A stretch of DNA of 64,000 nucleotides from NCBI GenBank assembly GCA_964422415.1, contig CAYRBI010000012.1:1-64000 (forward strand), given 5' to 3'. The number at the start of each line of letters is the position of its first letter. Position 1 is the stretch's first letter. Below are positions 8,668 to 17,003 of this stretch, piece after piece. The translations under genes were made by a program, and so were the position numbers. This DNA is from OLB16 sp964422415. GTDB lineage: Bacteria; Hinthialibacterota; Hinthialibacteria; OLB16. The notes under the pieces are model-generated. The model saw only the letters and a program-made list of their open reading frames with translations. It searched no databases and had not been told where the DNA came from.

Positions 8668-9285
8668 ATGGCGGGGAAATGGATCGTCTTCGAGGGACTC
8701 GATGGTGCGGGTACGACCACGCAAGCAGGTCTGCTCGCGGATTTCCTCCAGACACAAATGGGTGTGGGACAGGTTTTCGCCACTGCTGAGCCGACTCATG
8801 GGGTGTTGGGTGGGGTGTGCCGTATTGCCCTACGTGGTTCGCTCCATCTGGACCAACAAACCTTGGCTCTCACCTTTAACGCTGACCGGAGCGATCACCT
8901 GGAGCGTGAGGGAGGCATCCTCGCGCGCCGTGAAATGGGGCATTGGATTGTACAGGACCGCTACCTCTACTCTACCTTGGCATATCAGGCGGGGGTGGAC
9001 CGTGAGTGGTTACGGACCTTGAGCGCTCCCTTCCCTCGTCCTGACCTGCTGGTATTCCTGGAGACCCCCTGGCAAGTCTGCCTGGAGAGGATCGGACGGC
9101 GCGGGAATTCGCGGGAGTTGTTCGAACGCGAGGAGGAACTACGGCGGGTGGCGGGGAACTACCAATCGGTTCTGGAGCGGGATCTAGCGGGAGAGGAATT
9201 GCTCTGTCTACCGGGAGAAGAAAAGCCCGAGGTGCTTCACCAGCGGGTTATCGATCGATTGCGTGAGTGGCTGCCTCCCCGGTGA
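8668..9285 (+). CDS. tmk: thymidylate kinase
   Basis: dTMP kinase of 205 residues, phosphorylating dTMP to dTDP for DNA synthesis. The P-loop GLDGAGTTT is at residues 10-18, the DR motif is in QDRYLYSTLAYQAG, and the dNMP-binding region with AEPTHGVLG lies between them. The final Thr-rich P-loop replaces the common GKTT form with GTTT, which is within family variation. The ATG at 8668 gives a normal N-terminus with only a weak GGGG upstream. The next gene begins 17 bases downstream, so the two are probably co-transcribed. Confidence 0.93.
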   Translation: MAGKWIVFEGLDGAGTTTQAGLLADFLQTQMGVGQVFATAEPTHGVLGGVCRIALRGSLHLDQQTLALTFNADRSDHLEREGGILARREMGHWIVQDRYLYSTLAYQAGVDREWLRTLSAPFPRPDLLVFLETPWQVCLERIGRRGNSRELFEREEELRRVAGNYQSVLERDLAGEELLCLPGEEKPEVLHQRVIDRLREWLPPR

Positions 9286-9302
9286 GGCGGGAGGAAGAAG
9301 AG

Positions 9303-9752
9303 ATGGTTTTTTCAGGACTCACTTATCAATTACCTTTGGTCACCGAACCGCCGGATACACCCCCCTGCCACCTGTGCCCGGCGATCTGCTGCCACTATTT
9401 CGCCCTGCAGATCGACACCCCCGGTTGCCGTAAGGATTTTGAACACCTCCGCTGGTACCTGATGCACGAAAAGGTGCATGTCTTCATCGATGCCGGGAAG
9501 TGGTATCTCCAGGTGTGGAATCCCTGCCAACATCTACTCCCTGATTACCGTTGCGGTATCTATGAAACCCGTCCCGATATCTGCCGTGAGTATGGGAAGG
9601 ACGAGGCACAAGCGGTCAATTGCCATGCCACCTCGGAGTCGAACAATGAGTATGAGGTCCTCTTCACCGAGGCAGAGCAGATCGAGAAGTACTACCAAGA
9701 CTGGTACCGGAAGCGGTATGGGAAACGGAATGGAAAGAAAAAGCGTTCATAA
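9303..9752 (+). CDS. YkgJ-type cysteine-cluster protein
   Basis: A 149-residue cytoplasmic protein with the cysteine pattern of the CxxCxxxCC family: CHLCPAICC near residue 20, then NPCQHL and CGIYETRPDICREYG. These cysteines probably bind a metal or Fe-S cluster. No enzymatic role is established for the family. The ATG at 9303 has GGGAGGAAGAAG (9289-9300) just upstream and is preferred over the in-frame GTG at 9267. It lies 17 bases after tmk. The 3' end overlaps the likely ATG of the next gene. Confidence 0.88.
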   Translation: MVFSGLTYQLPLVTEPPDTPPCHLCPAICCHYFALQIDTPGCRKDFEHLRWYLMHEKVHVFIDAGKWYLQVWNPCQHLLPDYRCGIYETRPDICREYGKDEAQAVNCHATSESNNEYEVLFTEAEQIEKYYQDWYRKRYGKRNGKKKRS

Positions 9753-10431
9753 TCCATTGGCCAATGAGGGGGATGCGCAACATCTATTGTTAGCCGGGGG
9801 TAAGGCAACGTTGCTCTATCACTTCATTTCCATTCCATGCCGCCACCCCCGGAATGGAGTCATCATTCCCGTAATCGTCGGGATAGTCCTCTGCTTCCTT
9901 TCCGGATTCTGCTCCGCAGAAGAACTACGCCTATGTACCCTCAAACAGGGGCAACATTTCCTTCCCAGCCTCCCCGCGCCACTCCTGTCGGCACGGGGGA
10001 GTGGCGCAAAGCCCGAATCGTTGCAACTCGCCCAGGAAGATTATCTGGAGCGGATGAAGAAGCGGCCGCGTCTTCAGGAAGAGATTTGGACTCTCCCAGC
10101 AGGCGAACCCAAGTCAGCGACTCTCTGTGTCATTCACAATCTGACCGAGACAGCGGGGATCTCCTTCCTCATCCCCCAAGAGAAGCCGGAATCCACCCAG
10201 ATGGAGATCCACCTTCCCAAAGGGCCTGACCTCGGCCCCTTCTCGCTCAGTCTGAATGGCAAGGAACTGGAAACCATTGACCCTTGGGCACCTGAACGGA
10301 CGCAGCCGGAATGGATTCCCCTCAAGAAACCAGTCGAACTCAAACAAGGAAACAATGTATTGACCCTCACGCAGAAGTCCCCACAGGATCTACCGATCTG
10401 GATCGAGGCGATACGGATCGAGGGAAAGTAA
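9730..10431 (+). CDS. secreted protein of unknown function whose N-terminus is encoded by an R2 repeat
   Basis: Not recognised. The protein has a hydrophobic export segment (VIIPVIVGIVLCFLSGFCSA) followed by about 180 residues of mixed composition. These include a beta-rich C-terminal half with a TLCVIHNLTE strand and a Pro-rich WIPLKKPVEL segment resembling jelly-roll or NPCBM-like folds. The only upstream ATG in frame, at 9730, overlaps the end of the cysteine-cluster gene. From there about 20 residues (from LLLAGGKATLLYHF) are translated from the R2 half repeat at 9783-9852. The repeat may have replaced the native start, so a TTG or ATT just before the hydrophobic segment is an alternative. 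Confidence 0.6.
   Translation: MERKSVHNPLANEGDAQHLLLAGGKATLLYHFISIPCRHPRNGVIIPVIVGIVLCFLSGFCSAEELRLCTLKQGQHFLPSLPAPLLSARGSGAKPESLQLAQEDYLERMKKRPRLQEEIWTLPAGEPKSATLCVIHNLTETAGISFLIPQEKPESTQMEIHLPKGPDLGPFSLSLNGKELETIDPWAPERTQPEWIPLKKPVELKQGNNVLTLTQKSPQDLPIWIEAIRIEGK
9783..9852. repeat. R2 half element
   Basis: One arm of the R2 palindrome: TCTATTGTTAGCCGGGGGTA at its start and ATGCCGCCACCCCCGG at its end, closely matching 8460-8529. The second, inverted arm is missing. It overlaps the predicted start region of the secreted-protein gene. Confidence 0.85.
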
Positions 10432-10447
10432 AGGAGCCAGAGCCACC

Positions 10448-11791
10448 CTAATCGTACAATCTCCAATCGGGCACCGAAGCCGCTCCCACGCCTGTGGGAC
10501 CGCCCATATCGATGATGTTGAGATCGTCGGCGAGGTCATCATCGCCACGTTCGCCATCCAGGAAATGCAGTGTCATGGTCGCGCCATTGATTTCCACACC
10601 CGTAGTTCCATCAAAAACAAAAGAATACCACTCAGCTGTAGCGGACTCCGGAGTGGGACCATATCTGTAGTAGGATTCCCAATCCAGCCCAGTGGCGGGA
10701 TGCACAAAGACATCACATTTCCCTTTCGCTGGAACTCCCTCCACCTGGAAGCCGAACAAACCAATGGGGAAATCGAGCGAGGTGGGCACACCCGCCAGAG
10801 ATTCCACTGTCACAGCGCTCACCCCACTGAATAAAGTCCCTGCTGGAGCAGTCAACGTAACAGAGGTATCTCCCTTAGCGGCCATGAATGACACTACATT
10901 TGACTGTGAGGCATCACTGATACCATCCACGTTTCCATCCCCCCCATTCACCGCCTGGGCCTCAATGGCATTTCCCACGCCATCATCATCTACATCCTGG
11001 GGGGAGAACTCAGGACCGAAGTGGTCACGAGTGGAATAATGCTCATCCGCCCAACAGGTGGTTTCTGAAATCGTGGGCGAGCAGGCGCTGACAACAGTCC
11101 ATAACTCACCGCAACTCTTGCTACCATTGGTTGGAGAATAAGGAAGCGCCATATCGGGATAATCACCACGGGGACATCCTTTCATGGAAGTCCACGAACG
11201 GTTCCAGTGTCCGGCGATCTTGTCAGGACCAGCGGAGGCCACCATGCCATAGTCAATGCGGTAACGAAGTGTAGTGGTTGTATCGACCGGATAGGAATCA
11301 TACCCCAGGGGAATGGTGCCATCACTAAAAGGATCCATGGTCTCATTGTCGGAAACATACCGTACCGGTGAGGTCAAGGGACAATGCATATTGGGGGCAT
11401 AGAAAACCCTCTGCTTAGTGCCGATATTACCTTCACGATCACCAACAAACTGCAGACCACCCTTTGACCGGGGAGGATTTGCAGCATAACTACAGACATA
11501 ATAACCAAAGATGGCGTATTTCCCACGGTATTTGCTGATGAGGATCTCCGGATCATTAAAATCAGCTGGGACTGAGCCCCAATCCTCTAGATGATAATTG
11601 ACCGCTGCTTTCATTGCGGTTAAACGAATACGGGCGAGACTGAGCTGCGAGGCGGTTTTCGATTCAATGAAGGATGGCAATGCGATCACAACCAGAATTA
11701 GGATGATCGCTGTCACAGTGAGTAGTTCGATAAGGCTGAAAGCAGATTTTCTAGACATACAATCCACCAAACAGAGATGACTTGTATTCAT
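10448..11791 (-). CDS. pseudopilin with choice-of-anchor-U-like C-terminal domain
   Basis: A 447-residue protein. The type IV prepilin-like N-terminus has FSLIELLTVTAIILILVVIA with Glu at the conserved fifth position after the probable cleavage site. A pseudopilin body follows, unusually long. After residue about 265 comes a DVDDDGVGNAIEAQ calcium-type loop, then NGGDGN-x-DGISDASQSNV, a TAPAGT segment, YYRYGPTP and LHFLDGERGDDDL. These steps match the choice-of-anchor U domain seen in surface proteins. The ATG at 11791 overlaps the stop of the LVIVD gene as ATGA, indicating translational coupling. An ATG at 11758 (MSRKSAFSL) with GGTGG upstream is an alternative that gives a more typical prepilin leader. 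The C-terminus is PDWRLYD. Confidence 0.78.
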   Translation of the reverse strand: MNTSHLCLVDCMSRKSAFSLIELLTVTAIILILVVIALPSFIESKTASQLSLARIRLTAMKAAVNYHLEDWGSVPADFNDPEILISKYRGKYAIFGYYVCSYAANPPRSKGGLQFVGDREGNIGTKQRVFYAPNMHCPLTSPVRYVSDNETMDPFSDGTIPLGYDSYPVDTTTTLRYRIDYGMVASAGPDKIAGHWNRSWTSMKGCPRGDYPDMALPYSPTNGSKSCGELWTVVSACSPTISETTCWADEHYSTRDHFGPEFSPQDVDDDGVGNAIEAQAVNGGDGNVDGISDASQSNVVSFMAAKGDTSVTLTAPAGTLFSGVSAVTVESLAGVPTSLDFPIGLFGFQVEGVPAKGKCDVFVHPATGLDWESYYRYGPTPESATAEWYSFVFDGTTGVEINGATMTLHFLDGERGDDDLADDLNIIDMGGPTGVGAASVPDWRLYD

Positions 11792-13002
11792 TCATACTCT
11801 ATCCACTCCACAATCTCTGAAGGTGGCAGCGGAGTAGCCGTGGGTGTCGGTGTGACTATTGGGGTTTGAGTTGGCGTGACCGTGGGACCGGGGGCATCTC
11901 CCGTGTATCCCAGGATCACCAGCCCATTGGTTCCATCCGCGATGTAGACCTGTCCGGCCTCATAGACCGCCTGTTGCGGCTGCCCCTCCGTGTCGTAGCT
12001 CCCCATCAGCTGCGGCTGAGCTGGGTCAGAGAAATCGACCAGCGCAACTCCCTGATCACTCAGCGAAACACACGCCACCGCGCCTGTGGTGGTGACATTG
12101 TTGGCTTGACCGGGAAGCGCGAGCACTGATATCAAGGAAGGCTGAGAGGGGTTCTGTACATCCACCAGGGTCAGCCCCGCCGCACCATCGGCGATCAGGG
12201 CGGTGGAGCCGGAGAGAGCCACCTTGATGGCCTGGCCGGGAGTTCCGAGACTCGCACGGAGCACCGCATTGGTATACCCATTGGAGGTCTCATAGATGTG
12301 GAGGCCATTGGGAAGGCCGGTGTTACCGCCGGAGAGGAAGATCAAGGAGCCGGAAACCGCGAAGCCAGTACTGATAGCGTCATCACCGGTATTGACACCA
12401 ATAAGAGTGTCACCTGATGACACCAATGGGAAAGCATAGGAGGAGACACTACTGCTAATGTAGGACTCATATGTGGATTCACCCAGTCCCCAACCGCCCC
12501 CATTGGAAAAAGCCAATACCTTGTTTTGAACAATTTTCAGTCCCTTATACTCAGCCCATCCCGATCCATAAAACCAGCAAATGACCGGCGTATATCCATC
12601 GACACGGAATGGAGCAGACAGAACGGAGACATCGACCGTCTCAACTTGGTACGAGGATCCATCTGTCGCTGCTATACACGCAATGGTGCCACTCACATCA
12701 AGAACCTGAGTCCCAAGAGACTGATAGTTGGGTATGAACTGCCCCAATTTGGTGGGCTGGCTGGGATCGCTCACATCAAAGATCCAGAGGCCACCCTTGG
12801 AGATATCCACAGGGGAGTCCTTCATCTGGACCGCCATGTAGACCGTGGCGCCTGATACAACAAGGTCATTGGCGAAGTTCAGGCCTGGAAATGTACCAAG
12901 GAGATTGAGATTATCTCCCACAGCAGCGAGAGGGATCATGGAAAAGGCATGTAGCAACAATATAAAAATAGAAATCGAAGAAATCCGTAAATGAATACAC
13001 AT
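11788..13002 (-). CDS. secreted LVIVD-repeat beta-propeller protein
   Basis: A 404-residue exported protein: hydrophobic signal (ISIFILLLHAFSMIPLAAVG), then repeats with cores such as LWIFDVSDPSQPTKLG, LTLVDVQNPSQP and VALVDFSDPAQPQLMG. These match the LVIVD repeat, which builds beta-propellers in surface proteins. A PT-rich linker (TPTQTPIVTPTPTATP) leads to a short Trp-containing tail, SEIVEWIEYE. AAGGAGGT precedes the ATG at 13002 by 6 bases. Its stop overlaps the pseudopilin start, so the two are made together and may form one surface assembly. The ligand is unknown. Confidence 0.85.
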   Translation of the reverse strand: MCIHLRISSISIFILLLHAFSMIPLAAVGDNLNLLGTFPGLNFANDLVVSGATVYMAVQMKDSPVDISKGGLWIFDVSDPSQPTKLGQFIPNYQSLGTQVLDVSGTIACIAATDGSSYQVETVDVSVLSAPFRVDGYTPVICWFYGSGWAEYKGLKIVQNKVLAFSNGGGWGLGESTYESYISSSVSSYAFPLVSSGDTLIGVNTGDDAISTGFAVSGSLIFLSGGNTGLPNGLHIYETSNGYTNAVLRASLGTPGQAIKVALSGSTALIADGAAGLTLVDVQNPSQPSLISVLALPGQANNVTTTGAVACVSLSDQGVALVDFSDPAQPQLMGSYDTEGQPQQAVYEAGQVYIADGTNGLVILGYTGDAPGPTVTPTQTPIVTPTPTATPLPPSEIVEWIEYE

Positions 13003-13093
13003 AGGGACACCTCCTTATTATAGGAAATGATCATACCACCTGAGGATGCGAGTGTCACCTAGAAAATTACCAAGAAATCGTATACAGACTTAC

Positions 13094-13321
13094 TCAGTGG
13101 CAAGCAGGCTCGACGGAGATGTCCTCATCGATGGATTCCCAGTGAATCCCAATACCTCCACCGATCAATCTCCATTGACTCCGTTCTTCTTGGGTTGCCT
13201 GAAGAAGCCGGGGAAACCAAGCAATGGGAACTGAGATTTCACGCCCATCCGAAAGAGAGACTTGAAAGGAGTCTTCAGTAAAACCAACCGAGTGGGCAAG
13301 AATCTCAACCTTGAGAGTCAT
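13094..13321 (-). CDS. DUF2442 protein
   Basis: A 75-residue soluble protein matching DUF2442: a short N-terminal strand region, DGREISVPIAWFPRLL, EERSQWRLIGGG, and IHWESIDEDISVE. DUF2442 proteins are frequently paired with DUF4160 proteins and have been suggested as toxin-antitoxin-like partners; no DUF4160 gene is visible here. The ATG at 13321 has GGAGAGGG about 8 bases upstream and is preferred to the ATG at 13342. It starts 36 bases after lpxA on the same strand. Confidence 0.85.
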   Translation of the reverse strand: MTLKVEILAHSVGFTEDSFQVSLSDGREISVPIAWFPRLLQATQEERSQWRLIGGGIGIHWESIDEDISVEPACH

Positions 13322-13357
13322 GAGTATTCCCTCTCCATCCACCTCGAGCGCCTTGAC

Positions 13358-14179
13358 CTACTCCCCACTATCACTCACCTCCCCTTCGTGCCCACGGCGT
13401 GGACGGGAGATGCCGTTCTTGGTGGAGTTGAGGAATTCGACAATCAAACGTATCTCGGGGATCTCACCAAACCGTTCGAGCATCTTTTCAATGGCATCAT
13501 CCATCTTGAGCGCGTTGAGGTAGAGGAGTTTATAACTGTCGTGGACGGCACGGATGGTGGCATGGGGAAAACCACGGCGGCGCATCCCCACCATGTTGAC
13601 ACCGACTGGCAAACCAGGAATTCCCGAAGCCCGGAAGAAGGGCGGGACATCCTGACGGAGCCCGGAGGCTCCACCCACGAATGCGCCCTTGCCCACACGG
13701 GTATGCTGGTGCATGGCAAGCACTCCACCGATCACACACCAATCATGGACCTGCACATGCCCCGCCAAAGTGGCCACATTGGCCATGATGACCTCATCCC
13801 CAACAAAACAGTTGTGGGCCACATGAGAGTTGGCCATCAACATACAGCGGGACCCGATATGGGTCTTATTCCCTTCCCCGGTGGCACGGTTGACGGTCAC
13901 ATACTCGCGGAACAGGTTTTCGTCCCCAATTTCCAGCCAGCTCTGGGTTTCCAGAGAGAACTTCTTGTCCTGAGGGGGAGTACCCAGGACAACCCCATGC
14001 GACAGGCAATTACCATTCCCAAGGATCGTGTTCCGGTCGATGAGAACATTCGATTGGAGAATACATCCATCACCGATGCGTGCATTGCCCTCGATACAAC
14101 AGAATGGTCCAATCTCGATATCTTCGCCCAGCTGGGCGTTGGGTGAAATGATTGCGGTTGGGTGGATGATCCGCCCCAT
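13358..14179 (-). CDS. lpxA: acyl-[ACP]-UDP-N-acetylglucosamine O-acyltransferase
   Basis: First enzyme of lipid A synthesis; transfers a hydroxyacyl chain from ACP to UDP-GlcNAc in the cytoplasm. Protein of 273 residues with the left-handed beta-helix hexapeptide pattern from residue 3 (HPTAIISPNAQLGEDIEIGP). The catalytic His is probably H122 in NSHVAHNC. GLRQDVPPFFRASG and GVNMVGMRRRGF mark the helical C-terminal part. A GAGGT lies 8 bases before the ATG at 14179. The other lpx genes (lpxC, fabZ, lpxD, lpxB) are not adjacent, so this gene is detached from the usual cluster. Its presence is strong evidence for an LPS-type outer membrane. Confidence 0.95.
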   Translation of the reverse strand: MGRIIHPTAIISPNAQLGEDIEIGPFCCIEGNARIGDGCILQSNVLIDRNTILGNGNCLSHGVVLGTPPQDKKFSLETQSWLEIGDENLFREYVTVNRATGEGNKTHIGSRCMLMANSHVAHNCFVGDEVIMANVATLAGHVQVHDWCVIGGVLAMHQHTRVGKGAFVGGASGLRQDVPPFFRASGIPGLPVGVNMVGMRRRGFPHATIRAVHDSYKLLYLNALKMDDAIEKMLERFGEIPEIRLIVEFLNSTKNGISRPRRGHEGEVSDSGE

Positions 14180-14242
14180 GATAGTGAACCTCGCGCTAAT
14201 TAGCCCAGAAATATAAAGAGCAGTTTCCGGAAATACTCAATC

Positions 14243-14479
14243 GCCATTCCCCCCCCACCCCAACCCTCCCCCGCCAGGGGGCAGGGAGTTGTTTGGAGTT
14301 CATGTTTAGCGTGTTTCTACTCCCTCCCCCCTGACAGAGAAGAAATTAGTAGGATTCTCAATTCTGCCCCTCCCCCTTGCGGAGAAGAATTTAGGATTCT
14401 CGCTTCTATTCCCTCCCCCCCTGGCGGTCATGCGCGGGCGCATGATGAAAGAGGAGGGTTGGGGTGGGGGGGGAATGGC
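14243..14479. repeat. GC-rich repeat array R3 bounded by a perfect 26-bp inverted repeat
   Basis: The arms 14243-14268 and 14454-14479 are perfect inverted repeats rich in C (or G) runs (CCATTCCCCCCCCACCCC at the left end). Between them are two to three tandem units of roughly 60-65 bases combining CTCCC(C)n, a short GAGAAGAA segment and AGGATTCTC, plus a small palindrome TCATGCGC-GG-GCGCATGA (14428-14445). It fills most of the 414-base space between lpxA and the metallopeptidase gene. A single short hairpin of similar sequence lies at 34322-34364. Confidence 0.85.
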
Positions 14480-14593
14480 TTCCTCATCAATCCGGAAAGA
14501 AAGACCCTTACGGGAAGGATTGTAAACGAGTGGTGGGAGGAATGGTATATGAGTAGATTTGACCCCTAATGGAAGGCATACGGGGAGTTGAAT

Positions 14594-16297
14594 TCAGTTG
14601 GTCTGGAGCGTTGTAGACATGGCCACACGGCGGGGGATGGCCTCTTCGGGATGAACCTTATCCCCGTTCTTGATACGATCGATACGCCGGCGGGCATGGT
14701 CGACCAGCCCCTGAACATCCGATGTGTCAACGATCCATTGATAAAGGCGGATCGCCTCAGCCCTTTGCCCTACACATTCCAAGCACCAAGCCACCTCGTT
14801 GAAAAAAGGAGGTTCCTCGGCCACCTTGAGTTCCTCTCGATAGAGTTGGATGGCCTCTTCTTTCTCACCGGTCAGCCACAGTCCCCTTGCTAAATGAATA
14901 CGAAGGCTGGTCATCTGCTCCGGTTCGGCCTCAAGCGCGGCCCGGAGATGTTCCACACCCTCGGCGAATTGCCCGGTGGAGTAACAAGCCATGGCGGCCT
15001 CATATTGCTCCACCGCTGGAGCCTTGGCGGTACGCTGCAGCGGTACAATGGCCCTACGGCTACGGTCACCTTCAAAATCCTCGGCCGGATCGACAAGACG
15101 GGGATCTGAACCATACCGATTCTGAGGTGGCACCAAGGGGGCCAGGCTGGGATCCGCCGGGGGGGGTATCCGCCGCGATTCAAGATACATCCGGTGACAG
15201 CGCGCGGCCTCGATATTCCGATCCGCCAGGGCGGTCCGGATCCCCGATTCCAAGCCATCAATTTCCCAGTTTCCACGGACCAGGTAGACCATGGCGATAT
15301 TCGGTTGCCAGGGATCGGGCCAACGTTCCTTAAGGTGCCAACGCCATTTCAGATCGAGCCGCTCCTGATCGAAGCCATACACTTGAAGCATTACCCGGTC
15401 GAGATCGGAGTCCTGGCTCAAGCCATTGAGCAACTGGCGCATCTTATTCCAGCCAAACTCATCCACCAGAAACTCGACCAATGAGGAGGAAATCGCATAA
15501 ACCTGGTTAGCGCGTTGAGTGTTGAACTTGTTCCAATAACCGATAAAGGTGCGTGGACAGAGCTCGGAGGAACTGGGCAGGGTGTCATACCGGAGAGCAT
15601 CCCGGACCTCCCAATCAGAGTAGGACCATATACCATGGGTTTTGTCACGGACATGGATCTTGGGATTGTCCAAAGCGGAGTTGGCATCCTTGGTAACCAG
15701 AAAAGTCTCATCCCCGCTCTCGTTGAGCTCTGGGGGCAGAACCTTTTCCTGCAGATAGAGTTGACGGAAATACTCTCCAAGACCCTCTTGTAGCCAGGAG
15801 TACTGGAAGTAGTGCCTTCCGGTGACCTTCTTGAACATGACATGGCAATACTCATGGGTAAAGGTACTCGCCCAGAGTTTAGAGACACTCCCGCCGGGGG
15901 TGGTGAAGAGCCGGCCATGTACCTCACCGCCCAGGACATAAGCCAGAGGGGTCTTGCGGGGAACAAAAAAACCCAGCGGTAATCCCACACAGATGTTCCG
16001 CAGGTGCTGTTCATTCCGGTAGAGGTTGCAGACCACTTTGTCATCACAGTAGTAGTTGAGAGCCAGCCCCACCCGGTCACGTGAGAACTCCAGGGCTTGA
16101 AGGACCTCGGTCCCCACGGCACGGTCGATCCCCTCATCGAGGTAGACGGCGAAATGCTGGCTTTCCAGCGGGAGCTGATCTTCACGCTCCCAACGTTTCA
16201 TCAGCCCCGGAGTAGCACAGCCTGAGAGAATGATCAGTTCGAACAGAATGGTGACGAAGAGATAGGGAGGTGTTGCACGCATGGGGAGGATCCTCAT
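14594..16297 (-). CDS. gluzincin-type metallopeptidase lipoprotein with TPR C-terminus
   Basis: A 567-residue envelope lipoprotein. The lipobox LSGC gives lipidation at C27. Zinc ligands: HEYCH at residues 148-152 and a third ligand, Glu171, in WLQEGLGEYF, the arrangement of gluzincins (DUF1570/peptidase MA-like proteins). The C-terminal third, from about residue 440, has TPR-like helices (EQYEAAMACYSTGQFAEGVEHL and similar). The start ATG at 16297 overlaps the stop of the pseudopilin gene as ATGA; an ATG at 16282 is possible. It is likely a periplasm-facing protease or protease-like scaffold. The coupling to a pseudopilin hints at a role in a type II secretion-like apparatus, which is inference. 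Confidence 0.8.
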   Translation of the reverse strand: MRILPMRATPPYLFVTILFELIILSGCATPGLMKRWEREDQLPLESQHFAVYLDEGIDRAVGTEVLQALEFSRDRVGLALNYYCDDKVVCNLYRNEQHLRNICVGLPLGFFVPRKTPLAYVLGGEVHGRLFTTPGGSVSKLWASTFTHEYCHVMFKKVTGRHYFQYSWLQEGLGEYFRQLYLQEKVLPPELNESGDETFLVTKDANSALDNPKIHVRDKTHGIWSYSDWEVRDALRYDTLPSSSELCPRTFIGYWNKFNTQRANQVYAISSSLVEFLVDEFGWNKMRQLLNGLSQDSDLDRVMLQVYGFDQERLDLKWRWHLKERWPDPWQPNIAMVYLVRGNWEIDGLESGIRTALADRNIEAARCHRMYLESRRIPPPADPSLAPLVPPQNRYGSDPRLVDPAEDFEGDRSRRAIVPLQRTAKAPAVEQYEAAMACYSTGQFAEGVEHLRAALEAEPEQMTSLRIHLARGLWLTGEKEEAIQLYREELKVAEEPPFFNEVAWCLECVGQRAEAIRLYQWIVDTSDVQGLVDHARRRIDRIKNGDKVHPEEAIPRRVAMSTTLQTN

Positions 16298-16749
16298 GGC
16301 GTCGCCTCAGCGATGTGGAAGGTGGCAATGGAGACACCTGTAGTGCTGCTGGGGGGATCCAGAAAGGTCTTCCCCACCGAAATGGCGCCACAACCTGAAA
16401 AGGAATCATCCGGGTGGAAACGCCAAGGGGAAGCAAGTGTTTTCCGTGCGATCATGTCGTGGTGAAGAGGATTCACCCGGTCCGTGATTCTGAGACGGCG
16501 ATTGGCGGGGAGTCTCCGGTTCATCTCCTCTAACACTTCCCGCTTGGCATCTTGGATGACCGCCAAACGATAGGAACACTCTTGCAATTGCGCATCCCGA
16601 TGAGATGCGAGATAGGCAGGGGTCACCGTCGCAACTGCCAGTCCGAGAATAATGACCACCAAGAGGAGCTCAAAAGTGCTGACACCCCTCTGAGAGGAAA
16701 CGACGGTATTCTGTATGCCGGATGTCCGGCCAACCCGTCCACTCACCAT
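16294..16749 (-). CDS. small pseudopilin (type II secretion/type IV pilus minor subunit-like)
   Basis: A 151-residue protein with a prepilin signature: SQRG followed by VSTFELLLVVIILGLAVATV, with Glu at the fifth position after the Gly cleavage site, then an amphipathic helix (QECSYRLAVIQDAKREVLEEM) and a short beta-rich globular domain with CGAISVG. It should be processed by a PilD-type peptidase and inserted in the inner membrane. Its stop overlaps the start of the metallopeptidase lipoprotein gene by four bases. No other secretion genes are nearby. Confidence 0.8.
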   Translation of the reverse strand: MVSGRVGRTSGIQNTVVSSQRGVSTFELLLVVIILGLAVATVTPAYLASHRDAQLQECSYRLAVIQDAKREVLEEMNRRLPANRRLRITDRVNPLHHDMIARKTLASPWRFHPDDSFSGCGAISVGKTFLDPPSSTTGVSIATFHIAEATP

Positions 16750-17003
16750 GGCTTTCCATGCCCTTGCTTTACCTAGCAGCTGACCCCTGCCCTTGGACCA
16801 TTATCGGATCTCTCCCTATCTGACTGAAGGAAAGGACTTGGGGAGAAGGGGAGATCTCACCACGAGTATAATCTACACAAGTGGGTGCTGAAGGCTTTCG
16901 CCCTTCCTTCCGCCCTCCCATACCTCTATATTCACGGTTTTGTAGGCATCGCAACTGCCCCAGATCATGGGGATTGGGCCGTTTTGCCTAGGAGATTTTC
17001 AGT

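Noticed and set aside
8291..8755. Reverse-strand frames with LAGGK...CRRPR across R2 copies
   Set aside because: They are translations of the repeat itself, shared by both full copies and by the half copy; no independent protein evidence.
13017..13022. TATAAT-like sequence upstream of the LVIVD gene (minus strand)
   Set aside because: It is only about 14 bases from the ATG, so transcription would begin within the ribosome site; no -35 box was seen.
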